A DNA stretch of 64,000 nucleotides, taken from positions 1 through 64,000 of the forward strand of contig JAQUYD010000011.1 of assembly GCA_028692035.1 (NCBI GenBank). The letters run 5' to 3'. This stretch comes from Oscillospiraceae bacterium. Lineage in GTDB: Bacteria; Bacillota; Clostridia; Oscillospirales; Ruminococcaceae. How positions within the stretch are numbered: position 1 is the stretch's first letter; every line of letters starts with the position of its first letter. Below the pieces are notes generated by a model. The model was not told where the DNA came from, did not search any database, and saw nothing but the letters and a program-made list of their open reading frames with translations. Of this stretch, positions 1 to 10,894 are shown piece after piece. Made by a program: the position numbers and the translations under genes.

Positions 1-1
1 C

Positions 2-106
2 ATCAAATACCTGTCTATGTATCAAGGGCATTTCAACAGCGACATAGAGGACAGGCTCAAGGCAAAGCTGATGAAAGCCGTATTGCAGTTTCGGTTTGAC
101 CGTTAA
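2..106 (+). CDS. C-terminal fragment of an unidentified protein, cut by the window edge
   Basis: An open frame enters from the left edge and stops at TAA 104-106, giving the last 34 residues of a protein. The tail is rich in Lys, Arg and Asp (it ends AVLQFRFDR) and I cannot assign a family from it. It is on the plus strand while the next genes are all on the minus strand. It is followed at once by a strong hairpin of a kind I associate with integrated conjugative elements of Clostridia. That link is inference, so treat this as a possible mobile-element gene end. Confidence 0.45.
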   Translation: MKYLSMYQGHFNSDIEDRLKAKLMKAVLQFRFDR

Positions 107-122
107 CGAGTAGCAAAGTCAT

Positions 123-172
123 GAAAAGCTGTCAAGGGTAAACTCCGCGCTTCGCGCCCTTGACAGCTTTTC
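123..172. repeat. 16-bp perfect inverted repeat (hairpin)
   Basis: Arms 123-138 and 157-172 are perfect reverse complements (GAAAAGCTGTCAAGGG and its complement). The 18-base loop contains a second small palindrome, CGCG-CTT-CGCG. It lies 16 bases after the stop of the partial plus-strand gene, so it could end that transcript, although no long T run follows. It could also be a structural repeat of an integrated element. Confidence 0.7.
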
Positions 173-509
173 CCGCCTTTGCTGCATGGTAATCAAGAGG
201 ACGCAAGCAGCAGACCGCTTGCGCCCTCAAATATTATGGGTGTCCTGTCACGCAATAGAGGTTAAAAAATCCTGTATTTATGCGGCTTTGCGGGCGCGGA
301 AACAGGGCGGGTAAGGGTTTTATATTCCCACCCCCGAAAATGGCGTTCTACTGCGTAACATTTACAGCATAACGCCGAACGCAAAAGACAGGTGAAAGCG
401 TCTGCTTCTCACCCGTCTTTCGTTGCAACCTGTATGGCAGCTACCCTTTTCAGTTTGTTGTTGATACTGTTTTATCAGTAGCTACCTTTCGCGGGCTTTT
501 TTCTGCTTT
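173..509. other. non-coding stretch, probable edge of an integrated element
   Basis: About 340 bases with no convincing reading frame on either strand and no tRNA, riboswitch or insertion-sequence end that I can recognise. Short imperfect palindromes occur, for example around 490-520 (CTGCTTTTCAGCAAAAGGCAG). The boundary to the minus-strand chromosomal genes lies near 500. No flanking direct repeats can be tested because the other end of any element is outside the window. Confidence 0.4.
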
Positions 510-1154
510 TCAGCAAAAGGCAGTTTCTTCAATCATATTTGAGCACAATTGGCTGTATTTTTGATAGAGTTGGTCGCCCAAACTACACAGGTGGGCATTT
601 TCTTCTTCCCCGCATAGCAGGGCAAACGCTTCGCCAATGTTTTGGAACCGTTCCCTGCCGTTTTTGGCGCAAAGCAAATAATAAGATAATGTTTTGGAAT
701 CATTAATCTTTTCATAAAGACTCGGATCAGTTTGTTGCACCTGGGCAGAAAACTCCTGTGAAGCCGTTTCCGCCAAGACGGAGGGAAGCGTTGCGTTGAG
801 CACGGCATCCTCCACAAAAGCAAACAGGATCTTCCTTTGTAGTCGGACTACCGGCTGCAGACTGATCTCACAACAAGTCGCCACCGGCCCATTTTCCTCA
901 AAAAATACACAAGCGATCCGTTTTCCCAAAGCATACGCCTTATTGATATTGCCGTTTTCCTTCTGCAACACAAATTCTTGCGCTGCCTTTTCTCCGGCAT
1001 CTTCCTGGGAGGGTTCTGTGCCAGATGGCGGGACAATCTTCATATCGCTATCGTCACCGGCAACCGCTAACATCAGCCCGGGCAACCCTATTTTCGCCTG
1101 TAAACCGCACAACACGGCACAACCCACAATGGAAAGAATCGCAATCCAAAGCAT
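510..1154 (-). CDS. hypothetical protein with N-terminal membrane segment
   Basis: A 214-residue protein of no recognised family. Residues 1-20 form a hydrophobic stretch with no basic residue before it, and IVGC at 9-12 resembles a lipobox, so a membrane anchor or weak lipoprotein signal is possible. The rest is soluble-looking, with several Cys residues. The ATG is preceded by a good GAGGTG ribosome site. It follows the TSCPD gene by 16 bases and is probably co-transcribed with it. Its 3' end abuts the putative element edge, so the last residues may not be ancestral. Confidence 0.7.
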   Translation of the reverse strand: MLWIAILSIVGCAVLCGLQAKIGLPGLMLAVAGDDSDMKIVPPSGTEPSQEDAGEKAAQEFVLQKENGNINKAYALGKRIACVFFEENGPVATCCEISLQPVVRLQRKILFAFVEDAVLNATLPSVLAETASQEFSAQVQQTDPSLYEKINDSKTLSYYLLCAKNGRERFQNIGEAFALLCGEEENAHLCSLGDQLYQKYSQLCSNMIEETAFC

Positions 1155-1170
1155 TTTCTCACCTCTTTTG

Positions 1171-1425
1171 CTATTTTTCCTGCTCTAACGCCTGTTCCAA
1201 CGCAAAAGACAATTGATCGGGACAGGAGGTTTTTCCAGTGCCGCAACGAACGCCCCGCAGCCTTTTGATTACATCCTTCGCGTTGCACCCCTTGACCAAT
1301 TGCGAAATGCCGCGGCTATTGCCGCTGCATCCGCCCATAAATTCCACTTTTTTGATCTTCTCACCATCTAGCTCAATGGTAATCAGGTTGGAACAGACTC
1401 CTCTTGGTTTAAAAATATACTCCAT
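1171..1425 (-). CDS. TSCPD domain-containing protein (TIGR03905-like)
   Basis: An 84-residue protein that matches the small TSCPD family by its C-terminal GTGKTSCPDQL motif and its GGCSGNSRGI segment around residues 30-40. These proteins are uncharacterised; the same domain occurs at the end of some ribonucleotide reductases, and the conserved Cys residues suggest metal or redox chemistry. An upstream in-frame ATG would add 19 residues, but the start used here gives the family N-terminus (MEYIFKPRGVCS) and has an AGAGA site. It sits 19 bases downstream of the malic enzyme gene. Confidence 0.85.
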   Translation of the reverse strand: MEYIFKPRGVCSNLITIELDGEKIKKVEFMGGCSGNSRGISQLVKGCNAKDVIKRLRGVRCGTGKTSCPDQLSFALEQALEQEK

Positions 1426-1444
1426 TTTTTCTCTCCGCACCCTT

Positions 1445-2620
1445 TTATTTTGCCCTCGCCAAACCATGTGCAATTGCATCATTGGCCACAGCGTCTGCCA
1501 CAGCGTCCGCTACCCTTCCATTGAAAGGATCCGGAAGGATATATTCCGGCGTCAATTCTTCTTGTCCAACGATCCCCGCAATGGCATAGGCCGCCGCGAT
1601 TTTCATTGACTCGCTGATGTCCCGTGCGCGGACCCGCAGCACACCTTTGAAAATTCCGGGGAACGCCATCACGTTGTTGATCTGGTTCGGAAAATCAGAG
1701 CGGCCAGTACCAATTACATAAGCGCCGCCTTTTTTGGCCTCGTCGGGCATGATCTCCGGCACCGGGTTGGCCATCGGGAACACAATGGACTTTTCCGCCA
1801 TAGTGGCGATCATTTCCCGGCTGACGATATTGGGCGCCGAAACGCCGACAAATACGTCCGCCCCCTGAAGCATGTCGGCAAGCGTACCCTGCCGGTTATC
1901 CCGATTGGTTTGTTCTGCCATATCCCTTTGGGCGGGATTGGTCCATTCTGCGCCGCGGTAAATGGCACCTTGCTTATCGCACAAAACAATATCGCCAAAA
2001 TTCATTTGCAACAGCAGCTTTGTGATGGCGATGCCAGCGGCGCCAGCGCCGTTGACCACAATGTGGGCGCTGCCCATCTGGCGGCCGGTCAGCTTCATTG
2101 CGTTGAGCAGCGCAGCAGCGACGATGATTGCCGTACCGTGCTGGTCGTCATGAAAAACTGGGATATCGCAGCATTCTTTTAGCCTCTTTTCAATTTCAAA
2201 ACAGCGCGGCGCTGCAATATCTTCCAGATTGATACCGCCAAAACTCTTAGAAATCAAAGCCACGGTACGCACGATCTCGTCTACGTCTTTCGAATCCACG
2301 CAGATCGGGAACGCATCTACCCCTCCAAATTCTTTGAACAAGGCACACTTTCCTTCCATCACCGGCATGGCGGCAGAAGGGCCAATATCGCCCAGCCCCA
2401 AAACGGCAGTGCCATCGGTGATGACGGCTACCATATTCGCGCGTCGGGTCAGTTCAAAGGACTTGTTCTCGTCCTTCTGAATTTCCAGGCAAGGACGCGC
2501 CACCCCAGGGGTATAAGCCAAAGATAAATCTTCTTTATTGCGAATCGGCGCACGGGAAATGATTTCAATCTTCCCCTGCCACTCTTCGTGTTTTTTTAAC
2601 GATTGTTCCATAATATCCAT
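1445..2620 (-). CDS. malic enzyme, NAD(P)-dependent
   Basis: Oxidatively decarboxylates malate to pyruvate in the cytosol, yielding NAD(P)H. At 391 residues it is the short bacterial form without a phosphotransacetylase domain. The N-terminal malic domain carries [15 protein letters not shown], the middle has [11 protein letters not shown], and the NAD-binding half starts at [16 protein letters not shown]. The start at 2620 has GGTGGAG six bases upstream; the longer in-frame start lacks a ribosome site. A promoter with a good -10 box lies just upstream. Cofactor preference cannot be read from the sequence. Confidence 0.93.
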   Translation of the reverse strand: MDIMEQSLKKHEEWQGKIEIISRAPIRNKEDLSLAYTPGVARPCLEIQKDENKSFELTRRANMVAVITDGTAVLGLGDIGPSAAMPVMEGKCALFKEFGGVDAFPICVDSKDVDEIVRTVALISKSFGGINLEDIAAPRCFEIEKRLKECCDIPVFHDDQHGTAIIVAAALLNAMKLTGRQMGSAHIVVNGAGAAGIAITKLLLQMNFGDIVLCDKQGAIYRGAEWTNPAQRDMAEQTNRDNRQGTLADMLQGADVFVGVSAPNIVSREMIATMAEKSIVFPMANPVPEIMPDEAKKGGAYVIGTGRSDFPNQINNVMAFPGIFKGVLRVRARDISESMKIAAAYAIAGIVGQEELTPEYILPDPFNGRVADAVADAVANDAIAHGLARAK

Positions 2621-2684
2621 ATTGTTCTCCACCCTATCCACTGATTTTTTATGTCCAATCAAGTATCAGCCCAATATGTATTTT

Positions 2685-2714
2685 ATTATACACCCATCCA
2701 CTTCATATGTGCAA
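2685..2714 (-). promoter_or_regulatory. sigma-A type promoter of the malic enzyme gene
   Basis: On the minus strand, TTGCAC (2709-2714) and TATAAT (2685-2690) are 18 bases apart, about 65 bases upstream of the start codon. The -10 box is perfect and the -35 matches four of six positions. Confidence 0.55.
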
Positions 2715-2760
2715 GGACAATTCCCCAAAATTGACGGTTTCCCGTCTTTTTTCCATTGAA

Positions 2761-2804
2761 AAAGATATGCCTTCCTGCATCAAAATGCGGGAAGGCATAT
2801 CTTT
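2761..2804 (-). terminator. rho-independent terminator of the gatCAB operon
   Basis: A stem of about 20 base pairs (AAAGATATGCCTTCC and onward, one wobble) with a CAAA loop overlaps the gatB stop codon. It is followed on the minus strand by a short T-rich run. It closes the ligA-gatC-gatA-gatB transcript before the malic enzyme promoter. Confidence 0.8.
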
Positions 2805-4242
2805 AATCATCTTGCATTTGTTTTTCGATCAATTCTTTTAGAACCGTGGGGTTCCCCTGCCCTTTAGATTGGCGCATACACTGTCCGACCAAAAAACCGA
2901 TGACATTGGTTTTCCCGCCCTTGTAATCGGCAATGGACTTGGGATTTGCGTCTAAAACAGCCTTGACAATGGCCTCCAGCGCGCCGGTATCCGAGATCTG
3001 GGCGAGGCCCTTTTCTTGTATCACCTGCTCAGGCGTCTTGTCGGAGAAGATTATCTGCTCAAGTACCGTCTTTCCCGCAGTGACAGAAATCGTTCCCTTT
3101 TCGATGAGCGCAATCATATTCGTGAGTTTTTCCGGCGTCAAAGCTGTATCTGCCAGCACAAGATTTTTTTCATTCAAAATTCTGGAGATATCTCCCAAAA
3201 TCCAGTTGGAAACGTTTTTCGTTTTGCAGTTTTCTTTTTCCAAGCAGCGTTCAAAAAACGCCGCCTTGTCCGGATTTTCAGTCAACAAATTCGCGTCAAA
3301 ATAAGGCAGGCCATATCCTTCCATATACCGCTTAAGCTTTTGGTTCGGCAGCTCTGGCAGCTCATCCTTAAGCCGTTGGATCTTTTCCTTTTCAATAACA
3401 ATGGTTAAAAGGTCTGGTTCAGGGAAATAGCGGTAATCGTGGGAATCCTCTTTGCTTCGTAGCAGGAAATTTTCGCCCTTGACATCGTCCCAGCGGCGGG
3501 TTTCCTGATGGATGATTCCACCGGCCTCTAGCACTTCAATCTGGCGTTTCGCCTCATACTCAATCGCCCGAACCGCCCCGCTGAAGGTGTTAACGTTCTT
3601 CATTTCACAGCGGGTACCCATCGGTTCGCCGGGGCGGCAGACCGATACGTTGATATCGCAGCGGATGGATCCCTCCTGCATTTTGCAGTCCGAAATATCA
3701 ATATACTGCAAAATGGCCTTGATCGTTTCCAAATAAGCTTTCGCCTCGGTGGAGCTATGCATATCCGGTTCGGACACGATCTCGATCAACGGTACCCCAC
3801 AACGGTTAAAGTCCACCAGGCTCCCGGAAAAACTTTCGTCATGCAGCAGCTTTCCTGCATCCTCTTCAATGTGGATACGTGTAACGCCGATTCGCTTGAT
3901 GCTACCCGCTTCGTCAACCATCACGTCCAGATAGCCCTTTTCGCACAGCGGGATATCAAATTGCGAGATCTGATACGCTTTCGGCAGATCAGGATAAAAA
4001 TAGTTTTTCCGGTCCTGCTTGCTAACAGGGTTAATTTTACAATGAAGCGCATGCCCCATTTTTACAGCATATTCCACCACTTTTTCATTTAAAGTGGGCA
4101 ATGTTCCTGGCATACCGGTGCAGATCGGGCAGCAATTGGAGTTTACCTGCGCACCAAAAGAATTTCGGCAGCCGCAATAGATTTTGGTAGCTGTATTCAG
4201 TTCTGCATGGACTTCCAATCCAATGGTCATTTCATAATTCAT
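2803..4242 (-). CDS. gatB: Asp-tRNA(Asn)/Glu-tRNA(Gln) amidotransferase subunit B
   Basis: The 479-residue tRNA-binding and kinase subunit of GatCAB. It phosphorylates the misacylated Glu or Asp on tRNA(Gln)/tRNA(Asn) so that it can be amidated. The N-terminus MTIGLEVHAEL, the Cys pairs CGC and CCPIC (zinc knuckle) within residues 20-45, and the C-terminal GatB/Yqey domain ending VGQCMRQSKGQGNP are all typical. AAGGAGG precedes the ATG. It lies 13 bases after gatA and is the last gene of the operon. Confidence 0.97.
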   Translation of the reverse strand: MNYEMTIGLEVHAELNTATKIYCGCRNSFGAQVNSNCCPICTGMPGTLPTLNEKVVEYAVKMGHALHCKINPVSKQDRKNYFYPDLPKAYQISQFDIPLCEKGYLDVMVDEAGSIKRIGVTRIHIEEDAGKLLHDESFSGSLVDFNRCGVPLIEIVSEPDMHSSTEAKAYLETIKAILQYIDISDCKMQEGSIRCDINVSVCRPGEPMGTRCEMKNVNTFSGAVRAIEYEAKRQIEVLEAGGIIHQETRRWDDVKGENFLLRSKEDSHDYRYFPEPDLLTIVIEKEKIQRLKDELPELPNQKLKRYMEGYGLPYFDANLLTENPDKAAFFERCLEKENCKTKNVSNWILGDISRILNEKNLVLADTALTPEKLTNMIALIEKGTISVTAGKTVLEQIIFSDKTPEQVIQEKGLAQISDTGALEAIVKAVLDANPKSIADYKGGKTNVIGFLVGQCMRQSKGQGNPTVLKELIEKQMQDD

Positions 4243-4255
4243 TTTGGCCGCCTCC

Positions 4256-5722
4256 TTAACCTTTCATAGCTGGCGCAACACCGAACCCACCGCACAAATT
4301 TTCAAAACATCCCGCCACATCAAACAGCAGCTGCTCAGAAAATTTAGGTCCAATCATCTGCAAGCCGATCGGCAGCCCGTTGGACGCGATGCCGCAGGGC
4401 ACCGAAATTGCAGGCAAACCTGCGATATTGACCGTTACCGTACAAATATCAGCCGCATACATTTTGAGCGGATCATCGGTACGTTCTCCAATTTTAAAGG
4501 CGGTAGAGGGAGAGGTGGGCGTTAAAATCACATCGCACTGGGAGTAGGCCAGAGCGTATTCTGCGGAGATTTTCTGCTGCATCTGTTTGGCCCGCTTATA
4601 GTATGCATCATAAAAACCGGAGCTTAACACAAAAGTCCCTAGCATAATGCGGCGCTTCACCTCGTCGCCAAAGCCCTCGCTCCGGGTCTTTTCGTACAGA
4701 TCAAGCAGATTGGTATATTTTTCGGTGCGATAGCCGTATTTTACCCCGTCGAAACGGGCCAGGTTGGAGGACGCTTCTGCCGAGGAGATGATATAATAAG
4801 CCGACAACGCATAATCGGTACTGGGCAGGCTGACCGGAACAGTCTGGGCGCCCTCTTTTACCAGCAGATCAATACCGGACATGACCGCTGTCTTTATTTC
4901 CGGATCCACACCATCGCCAAAATATTCTTTCGGAACGCCAATGCGCAGTCCTTTGACCGAACGGTTCATTTTCCCGGCAAAATCGCCATATTCCCGTACA
5001 GCACTGGTCGCGTCCATCGGATCCCGACCGCAGATCGTGGAATACAGAGTTGCCACATCCTGCACCGAGCGGCCCAGCGGCCCAATCTGATCCAGAGACG
5101 AGGCAAAAGCCACCAGCCCATAGCGGGACACCGAACCATAGGTAGGCTTCAATCCAACCACGCCGCAATAAGATGCGGGCAGCCGGATCGAGCCGCCGGT
5201 GTCGGATCCCAGCGCAAGCACCGCTTCTCCCGCACTGACGCTGGACGCGCTGCCGCCGGAGGAGCCGCCGGGGACATATTCCGAATTCCAAGGATTCTTT
5301 GTCTTTTTAAAGTAAGAGGTCTCACAGGAGGAACCCATGGCATATTCATCCATGTTGCATTTTCCAATGATTACTGCATCCGCCTGTTCCAGCCGATCCA
5401 CAACCGTAGCGTTATAGGGCGGCACAAAATTGTAAAGCATCTTAGACGAGCAGGTGGTCAGCACATCCTTCGTACAGATGTTGTCCTTCACCCCGATCGG
5501 GATGCCCGCCAGAGGGGAAATTGTTTCTCCCGCCGCGATCTTCCGATCCACTTCTTCCGCTTTTTGCATCGCCCGCTCTTCACAGACGGTTACAAAGGAG
5601 CCAATCTGTTTTTCGGTGTTAGAAATCTGTCCCAACGTAGAACGGGTAATTTCCACCGCACTGCATTCTTTCTTCCGCAGCTTTTCAGAAAGGGATGCAG
5701 CAGTCATTTCAAACAATTCCAT
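4256..5722 (-). CDS. gatA: Asp-tRNA(Asn)/Glu-tRNA(Gln) amidotransferase subunit A
   Basis: The 488-residue glutaminase subunit, an amidase-signature enzyme that releases ammonia from glutamine and channels it to GatB. The catalytic Ser-cisSer-Lys frame is visible: Lys in PIGVKDNICT near residue 78, then GGSSGGSASSVSAG and GSDTGGSIRLPASYCG. The length is normal. It lies between gatC (14-base gap) and gatB. The start has AAAGGA upstream. Confidence 0.97.
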   Translation of the reverse strand: MELFEMTAASLSEKLRKKECSAVEITRSTLGQISNTEKQIGSFVTVCEERAMQKAEEVDRKIAAGETISPLAGIPIGVKDNICTKDVLTTCSSKMLYNFVPPYNATVVDRLEQADAVIIGKCNMDEYAMGSSCETSYFKKTKNPWNSEYVPGGSSGGSASSVSAGEAVLALGSDTGGSIRLPASYCGVVGLKPTYGSVSRYGLVAFASSLDQIGPLGRSVQDVATLYSTICGRDPMDATSAVREYGDFAGKMNRSVKGLRIGVPKEYFGDGVDPEIKTAVMSGIDLLVKEGAQTVPVSLPSTDYALSAYYIISSAEASSNLARFDGVKYGYRTEKYTNLLDLYEKTRSEGFGDEVKRRIMLGTFVLSSGFYDAYYKRAKQMQQKISAEYALAYSQCDVILTPTSPSTAFKIGERTDDPLKMYAADICTVTVNIAGLPAISVPCGIASNGLPIGLQMIGPKFSEQLLFDVAGCFENLCGGFGVAPAMKG

Positions 5723-5736
5723 TTTCTACATCCTTT

Positions 5737-6006
5737 CTATTCTACGATTTTGGGAACCACAACGCAGCCCGCTTGAGTCTGGGGCGCATTTTTCAAAACA
5801 TCCTCCCGCTTCAGAGAGGGTCTTACCTCGTCCTTCCGCAGCTCCATGGGATGAGAGGGGTCTACCGCGGTATAGTCGCCCTCCATCAGGGGCATTTTTT
5901 CACACATAGCCACGATATTTTCCATTTCTTTTTGAAACTTTTCCATCTTTTCCTCTTCAATGGAAAGACGAGCCAGTTTCGCAATGTGCAGTATATCAAC
6001 TTGCAT
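5737..6006 (-). CDS. gatC: Asp-tRNA(Asn)/Glu-tRNA(Gln) amidotransferase subunit C
   Basis: The 89-residue GatC belt that holds GatA to GatB. It shows the family start MQVDILHIAKLARLSIEEE and the C-terminal motif LRKDEVRPSL. The start at 6006 is preceded by GGAGG; the in-frame ATG eight codons upstream would place the ribosome site inside the gene. It follows ligA by 57 bases. Confidence 0.93.
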   Translation of the reverse strand: MQVDILHIAKLARLSIEEEKMEKFQKEMENIVAMCEKMPLMEGDYTAVDPSHPMELRKDEVRPSLKREDVLKNAPQTQAGCVVVPKIVE

Positions 6007-6063
6007 GGGGTGAAACCTCCTTTGCCTCATTGTTCTTTTTAGGGCCGACGGCCCGCATCTTGA

Positions 6064-8192
<2,129 letters not shown>

Positions 8193-8257
8193 TATCGAAA
8201 TATCCATAGCCGGCAGAGCGGCCCCATAGCTAAAAAATAGCCTCCACTTTGCTTTGA

Positions 8258-8497
8258 CTATTTGGGGTACCCGGCCGCCTCTTCCACAAGCTTTGCGATA
8301 GAACGGACATTTTCCCACCGTTTCAGCGGCACCTGAGTCGGCTGGATCTCTACACCCCAGCGATCAGAAATCTCATCCAACAGCATAATAAAAGCCAGGG
8401 AATCCAATACGCCGGAATCCCACAGTTCATCCTCCACGCCAATTTCTTCCCCGTTATTTCCGATCTGCCGGATCAGTTCCAAAATTTGTTCTTCCAT
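8258..8497 (-). CDS. dltC: D-alanyl carrier protein, DltC-like
   Basis: A 79-residue acyl-carrier-type protein. The phosphopantetheine Ser lies in DSGVLDSLAFIMLLDEI (residue about 33), the usual DltC context. In the known pathway DltA loads D-alanine onto it for lipoteichoic acid esterification. Its start has a strong GGAGG site and lies inside the 3' end of dltA, a 44-base overlap that implies coupled translation. The membrane partners DltB and DltD are not encoded nearby, so its acceptor here is uncertain. Confidence 0.88.
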   Translation of the reverse strand: MEEQILELIRQIGNNGEEIGVEDELWDSGVLDSLAFIMLLDEISDRWGVEIQPTQVPLKRWENVRSIAKLVEEAAGYPK

Positions 8498-9965
8498 TGG
8501 CCATCTCCTCCAATCTTTTCCGGTCGCATTTCCCGTTCTGGTTCAAAGGAAATCGTTCCATCAGCCGGATCGCCGGACACATATAGCCGGGAAGCCTCTG
8601 CGTCAAAAGCGCCCGGAGCCTTGTCGCCGAGCTCTCTTTTCCGGCCCGCATGCGGACAAATGCTACCAATCGCAGCACCTGGCCGTCCAATGCCTTTTTG
8701 CAGACGACAACCGCCTCTTCCACATCGGGAATGACGCATAAATTTTCTTCTACATCCCGCAGCTCTACCCGATATCCCTGTATTTTTACCTGAAGGTCCC
8801 AGCGGCCCTGGCAATACAAAACGCCGTTTTCCAACCGGCCCATATCTCCCGTTCGGTAACTCCTTTTTCCGTCGCGCCGCCCAAAGGAAGGATTATCTGC
8901 ATCCCCCATGTACCCTGCGGCAACACTATCGCCTACGATCACGATTTCACCTGTTTCCCCTTCCGGTAAAAGGTTCCCGCTGTCTTCGATGCGGATTTCA
9001 ACGCCAGGTTTCGCCTGCCCCACCGGAAGATGTGAAAGCCGTGCCTCTTTTATCCCGATTGCAGCTGCCGTTACCGCAACCGTGCACTCGGTGGGGCCAT
9101 AGGCATTGAAGATCCCCAATCCCGGGAAACGCTCCAAAAGCTGCTGCGCCGTACCGGGTGGCAATGGTTCTCCACAGAAAAACATTACCCTCAACCGTGG
9201 CATATGCCGCCGGCAAAAGCTTTTATCAGCCAAAAGCAGCGCCGCGAACGACGGCGTTAAAACCATCAGTTCCCCGTCACTTTGATCCAGCCGGGAAAAC
9301 AAGCGCGGATAATCCCGCTGCGTTGAACGGCTGAGTACATACTCCTGTGCGCCCCAGGCCAGCGCCGGCCAGAAATCCGCTATTGATAAGTCAAACGAAA
9401 AGGCCGCCTGGTTGATGATGACGGCTGGCGGATTGGGGAAAAGAGTCGCCATCCAACGGACAAAGGAATCCAAATTACCACAGGTAACCGCCACTCCTTT
9501 CGGCGTCCCTGTGCTGCCAGAAGTAAAAATCAAATAGAAAATCTCTTCGGGTCCTCTTTGGGGGTAAGGCAGTTCTGCTCTTTCCGTTCCGCTGCAAATC
9601 CGCTCCAGTTCAGCCAGCTCAACCACCGGAACGCCATCGCCTTCCAAAGGATCCACCGCCAAGATTGCCTGGGGCTGTGCAGAACGCAAAATCGCTCTCA
9701 TCCGCGGCAAAGGCGTATCCCGATCTACCGGAATATAAGGGAAGCCGCCAAACGCACAGGCCAAAAAAGCCACCGCCATCATTCGCTGTTTATGGCCGTA
9801 AACGATCAGGGGGGTTCCCCGGCAAAAGTGCTCTTGCAAATAAGCGCATAACCTGCCCGCCCAAAGATTCAGTTCGCCATATGTCAATGTGGCCTCTTCA
9901 CAACAATAGGCGGATGTGGCTTTCTTTTGCTGGAGATTTTCCCAGATCCTCTCCAACAGTATCAT
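8454..9965 (-). CDS. dltA: D-alanine--D-alanyl carrier protein ligase, DltA-like
   Basis: A 503-residue AMP-forming adenylating enzyme. The P-loop TSGSTGTPKGVAV, the NAYGPTECTVAVTA core motif, the YRTGDMGR hinge and the C-terminal Lys in LNQNGKCDRKRL are present. MFFCGEPLPP matches the FCGE motif whose Cys helps DltA enzymes select D-alanine, which favours DltA over a general NRPS module. It starts in an ATGA overlap with the VanW gene upstream and overlaps dltC downstream. The three-gene unit lacks dltB and dltD. Confidence 0.9.
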   Translation of the reverse strand: MILLERIWENLQQKKATSAYCCEEATLTYGELNLWAGRLCAYLQEHFCRGTPLIVYGHKQRMMAVAFLACAFGGFPYIPVDRDTPLPRMRAILRSAQPQAILAVDPLEGDGVPVVELAELERICSGTERAELPYPQRGPEEIFYLIFTSGSTGTPKGVAVTCGNLDSFVRWMATLFPNPPAVIINQAAFSFDLSIADFWPALAWGAQEYVLSRSTQRDYPRLFSRLDQSDGELMVLTPSFAALLLADKSFCRRHMPRLRVMFFCGEPLPPGTAQQLLERFPGLGIFNAYGPTECTVAVTAAAIGIKEARLSHLPVGQAKPGVEIRIEDSGNLLPEGETGEIVIVGDSVAAGYMGDADNPSFGRRDGKRSYRTGDMGRLENGVLYCQGRWDLQVKIQGYRVELRDVEENLCVIPDVEEAVVVCKKALDGQVLRLVAFVRMRAGKESSATRLRALLTQRLPGYMCPAIRLMERFPLNQNGKCDRKRLEEMANGRTNFGTDPADRK

Positions 9966-10801
9966 ATCCGAATCTCCTCTTGGGGGATCAATGCGGGGTC
10001 ATACATCACCTTTGAGTGGTTTTGCAAAATCAATTTTTTCTCCAGCAATTCCCCAGCTTGATCCGTGATCACCTGATAAACCAGACTGTTTCGGTAATAG
10101 CCGTCCGATTCCCGGGTATAATGATGCTCCTCCTCTTTCAGCCGGTATCGCTTTTCCGGCAAAACAGTAGATCGGATTTCCCCCATCAGCATTTGTTTTT
10201 CGATCCAGATCCGCACCTGTATGGGATGAGGGGTCGTATTTTGGAACCGATAGTCACAATTTTTATACACAATGGATGTCCCCGTGCCGAATGGGACCCG
10301 CCTTCCCGCATCCGGAAACAGCGCGTCGCTGTGATGATGCAGCTCGATTACCTCCATTGGCGTATGGAGAACCAGATAATGAATCAGATTGGCAAGCTGA
10401 CACAATCCGCCGGCAAGCCCTTTCCCAGGGCGACCGCCGGCAATGACCATCCCATCCAGATACCCCTTCCGCCGGGTCGGGCGGCCCACCAGCGCCCACA
10501 AGGAAAAAACTTCTCCCGGCGCGACCACTACCCCGTCAATCTGGGCTGCCGCCAGCCGCAGATTCTGCACTTTATTTTCTTGCAGCTGCATATCAATACC
10601 CAAAAGCGGCCGCAGCATCATAGACATGTGACTTTTCCAGACACAAGGCAAAATCTGGTTCTCCCTGGTCTTGGCAAACCGCCGGTTGTGCAGCATATCC
10701 CGAAACGTCCGTTTGAGATTTTCTTTAACAAGGGAAATTTCATAGCATACCGGCCCATACTCACAAAAAAGTTTTCTGCGTTTTTCCTCCACGTTACACA
10801 C
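9962..10801 (-). CDS. VanW family protein
   Basis: About 279 residues. The VanW domain is recognised by APGEVFSLWALVGRPTRRKGY and GGGLCQLANLIH-type segments (here GKGLAGGLCQLANLI near residue 130). The role of VanW is unknown; the name comes from vancomycin-resistance clusters, but family members are common in clostridia without resistance. The start is GTG at 10801 with only a weak ribosome site, and no in-frame ATG lies near it. The end overlaps dltA by four bases (ATGA), so the two are translationally coupled, which suggests a cell-envelope role. Confidence 0.88.
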   Translation of the reverse strand: MCNVEEKRRKLFCEYGPVCYEISLVKENLKRTFRDMLHNRRFAKTRENQILPCVWKSHMSMMLRPLLGIDMQLQENKVQNLRLAAAQIDGVVVAPGEVFSLWALVGRPTRRKGYLDGMVIAGGRPGKGLAGGLCQLANLIHYLVLHTPMEVIELHHHSDALFPDAGRRVPFGTGTSIVYKNCDYRFQNTTPHPIQVRIWIEKQMLMGEIRSTVLPEKRYRLKEEEHHYTRESDGYYRNSLVYQVITDQAGELLEKKLILQNHSKVMYDPALIPQEEIRI

Positions 10802-10894
10802 TTCCCATCTGTTTGACCCTTTGCCGCAACACCATTTGATTGTTTTCTCCTACAATCGTAGCTAAATCGTATTATACCTGATTTGCAGCCTGTG

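Noticed and set aside
10016-10816. Plus-strand open frame of 266 codons
   Set aside because: It is the complement of the VanW gene, which has a clear domain and coupled neighbours.
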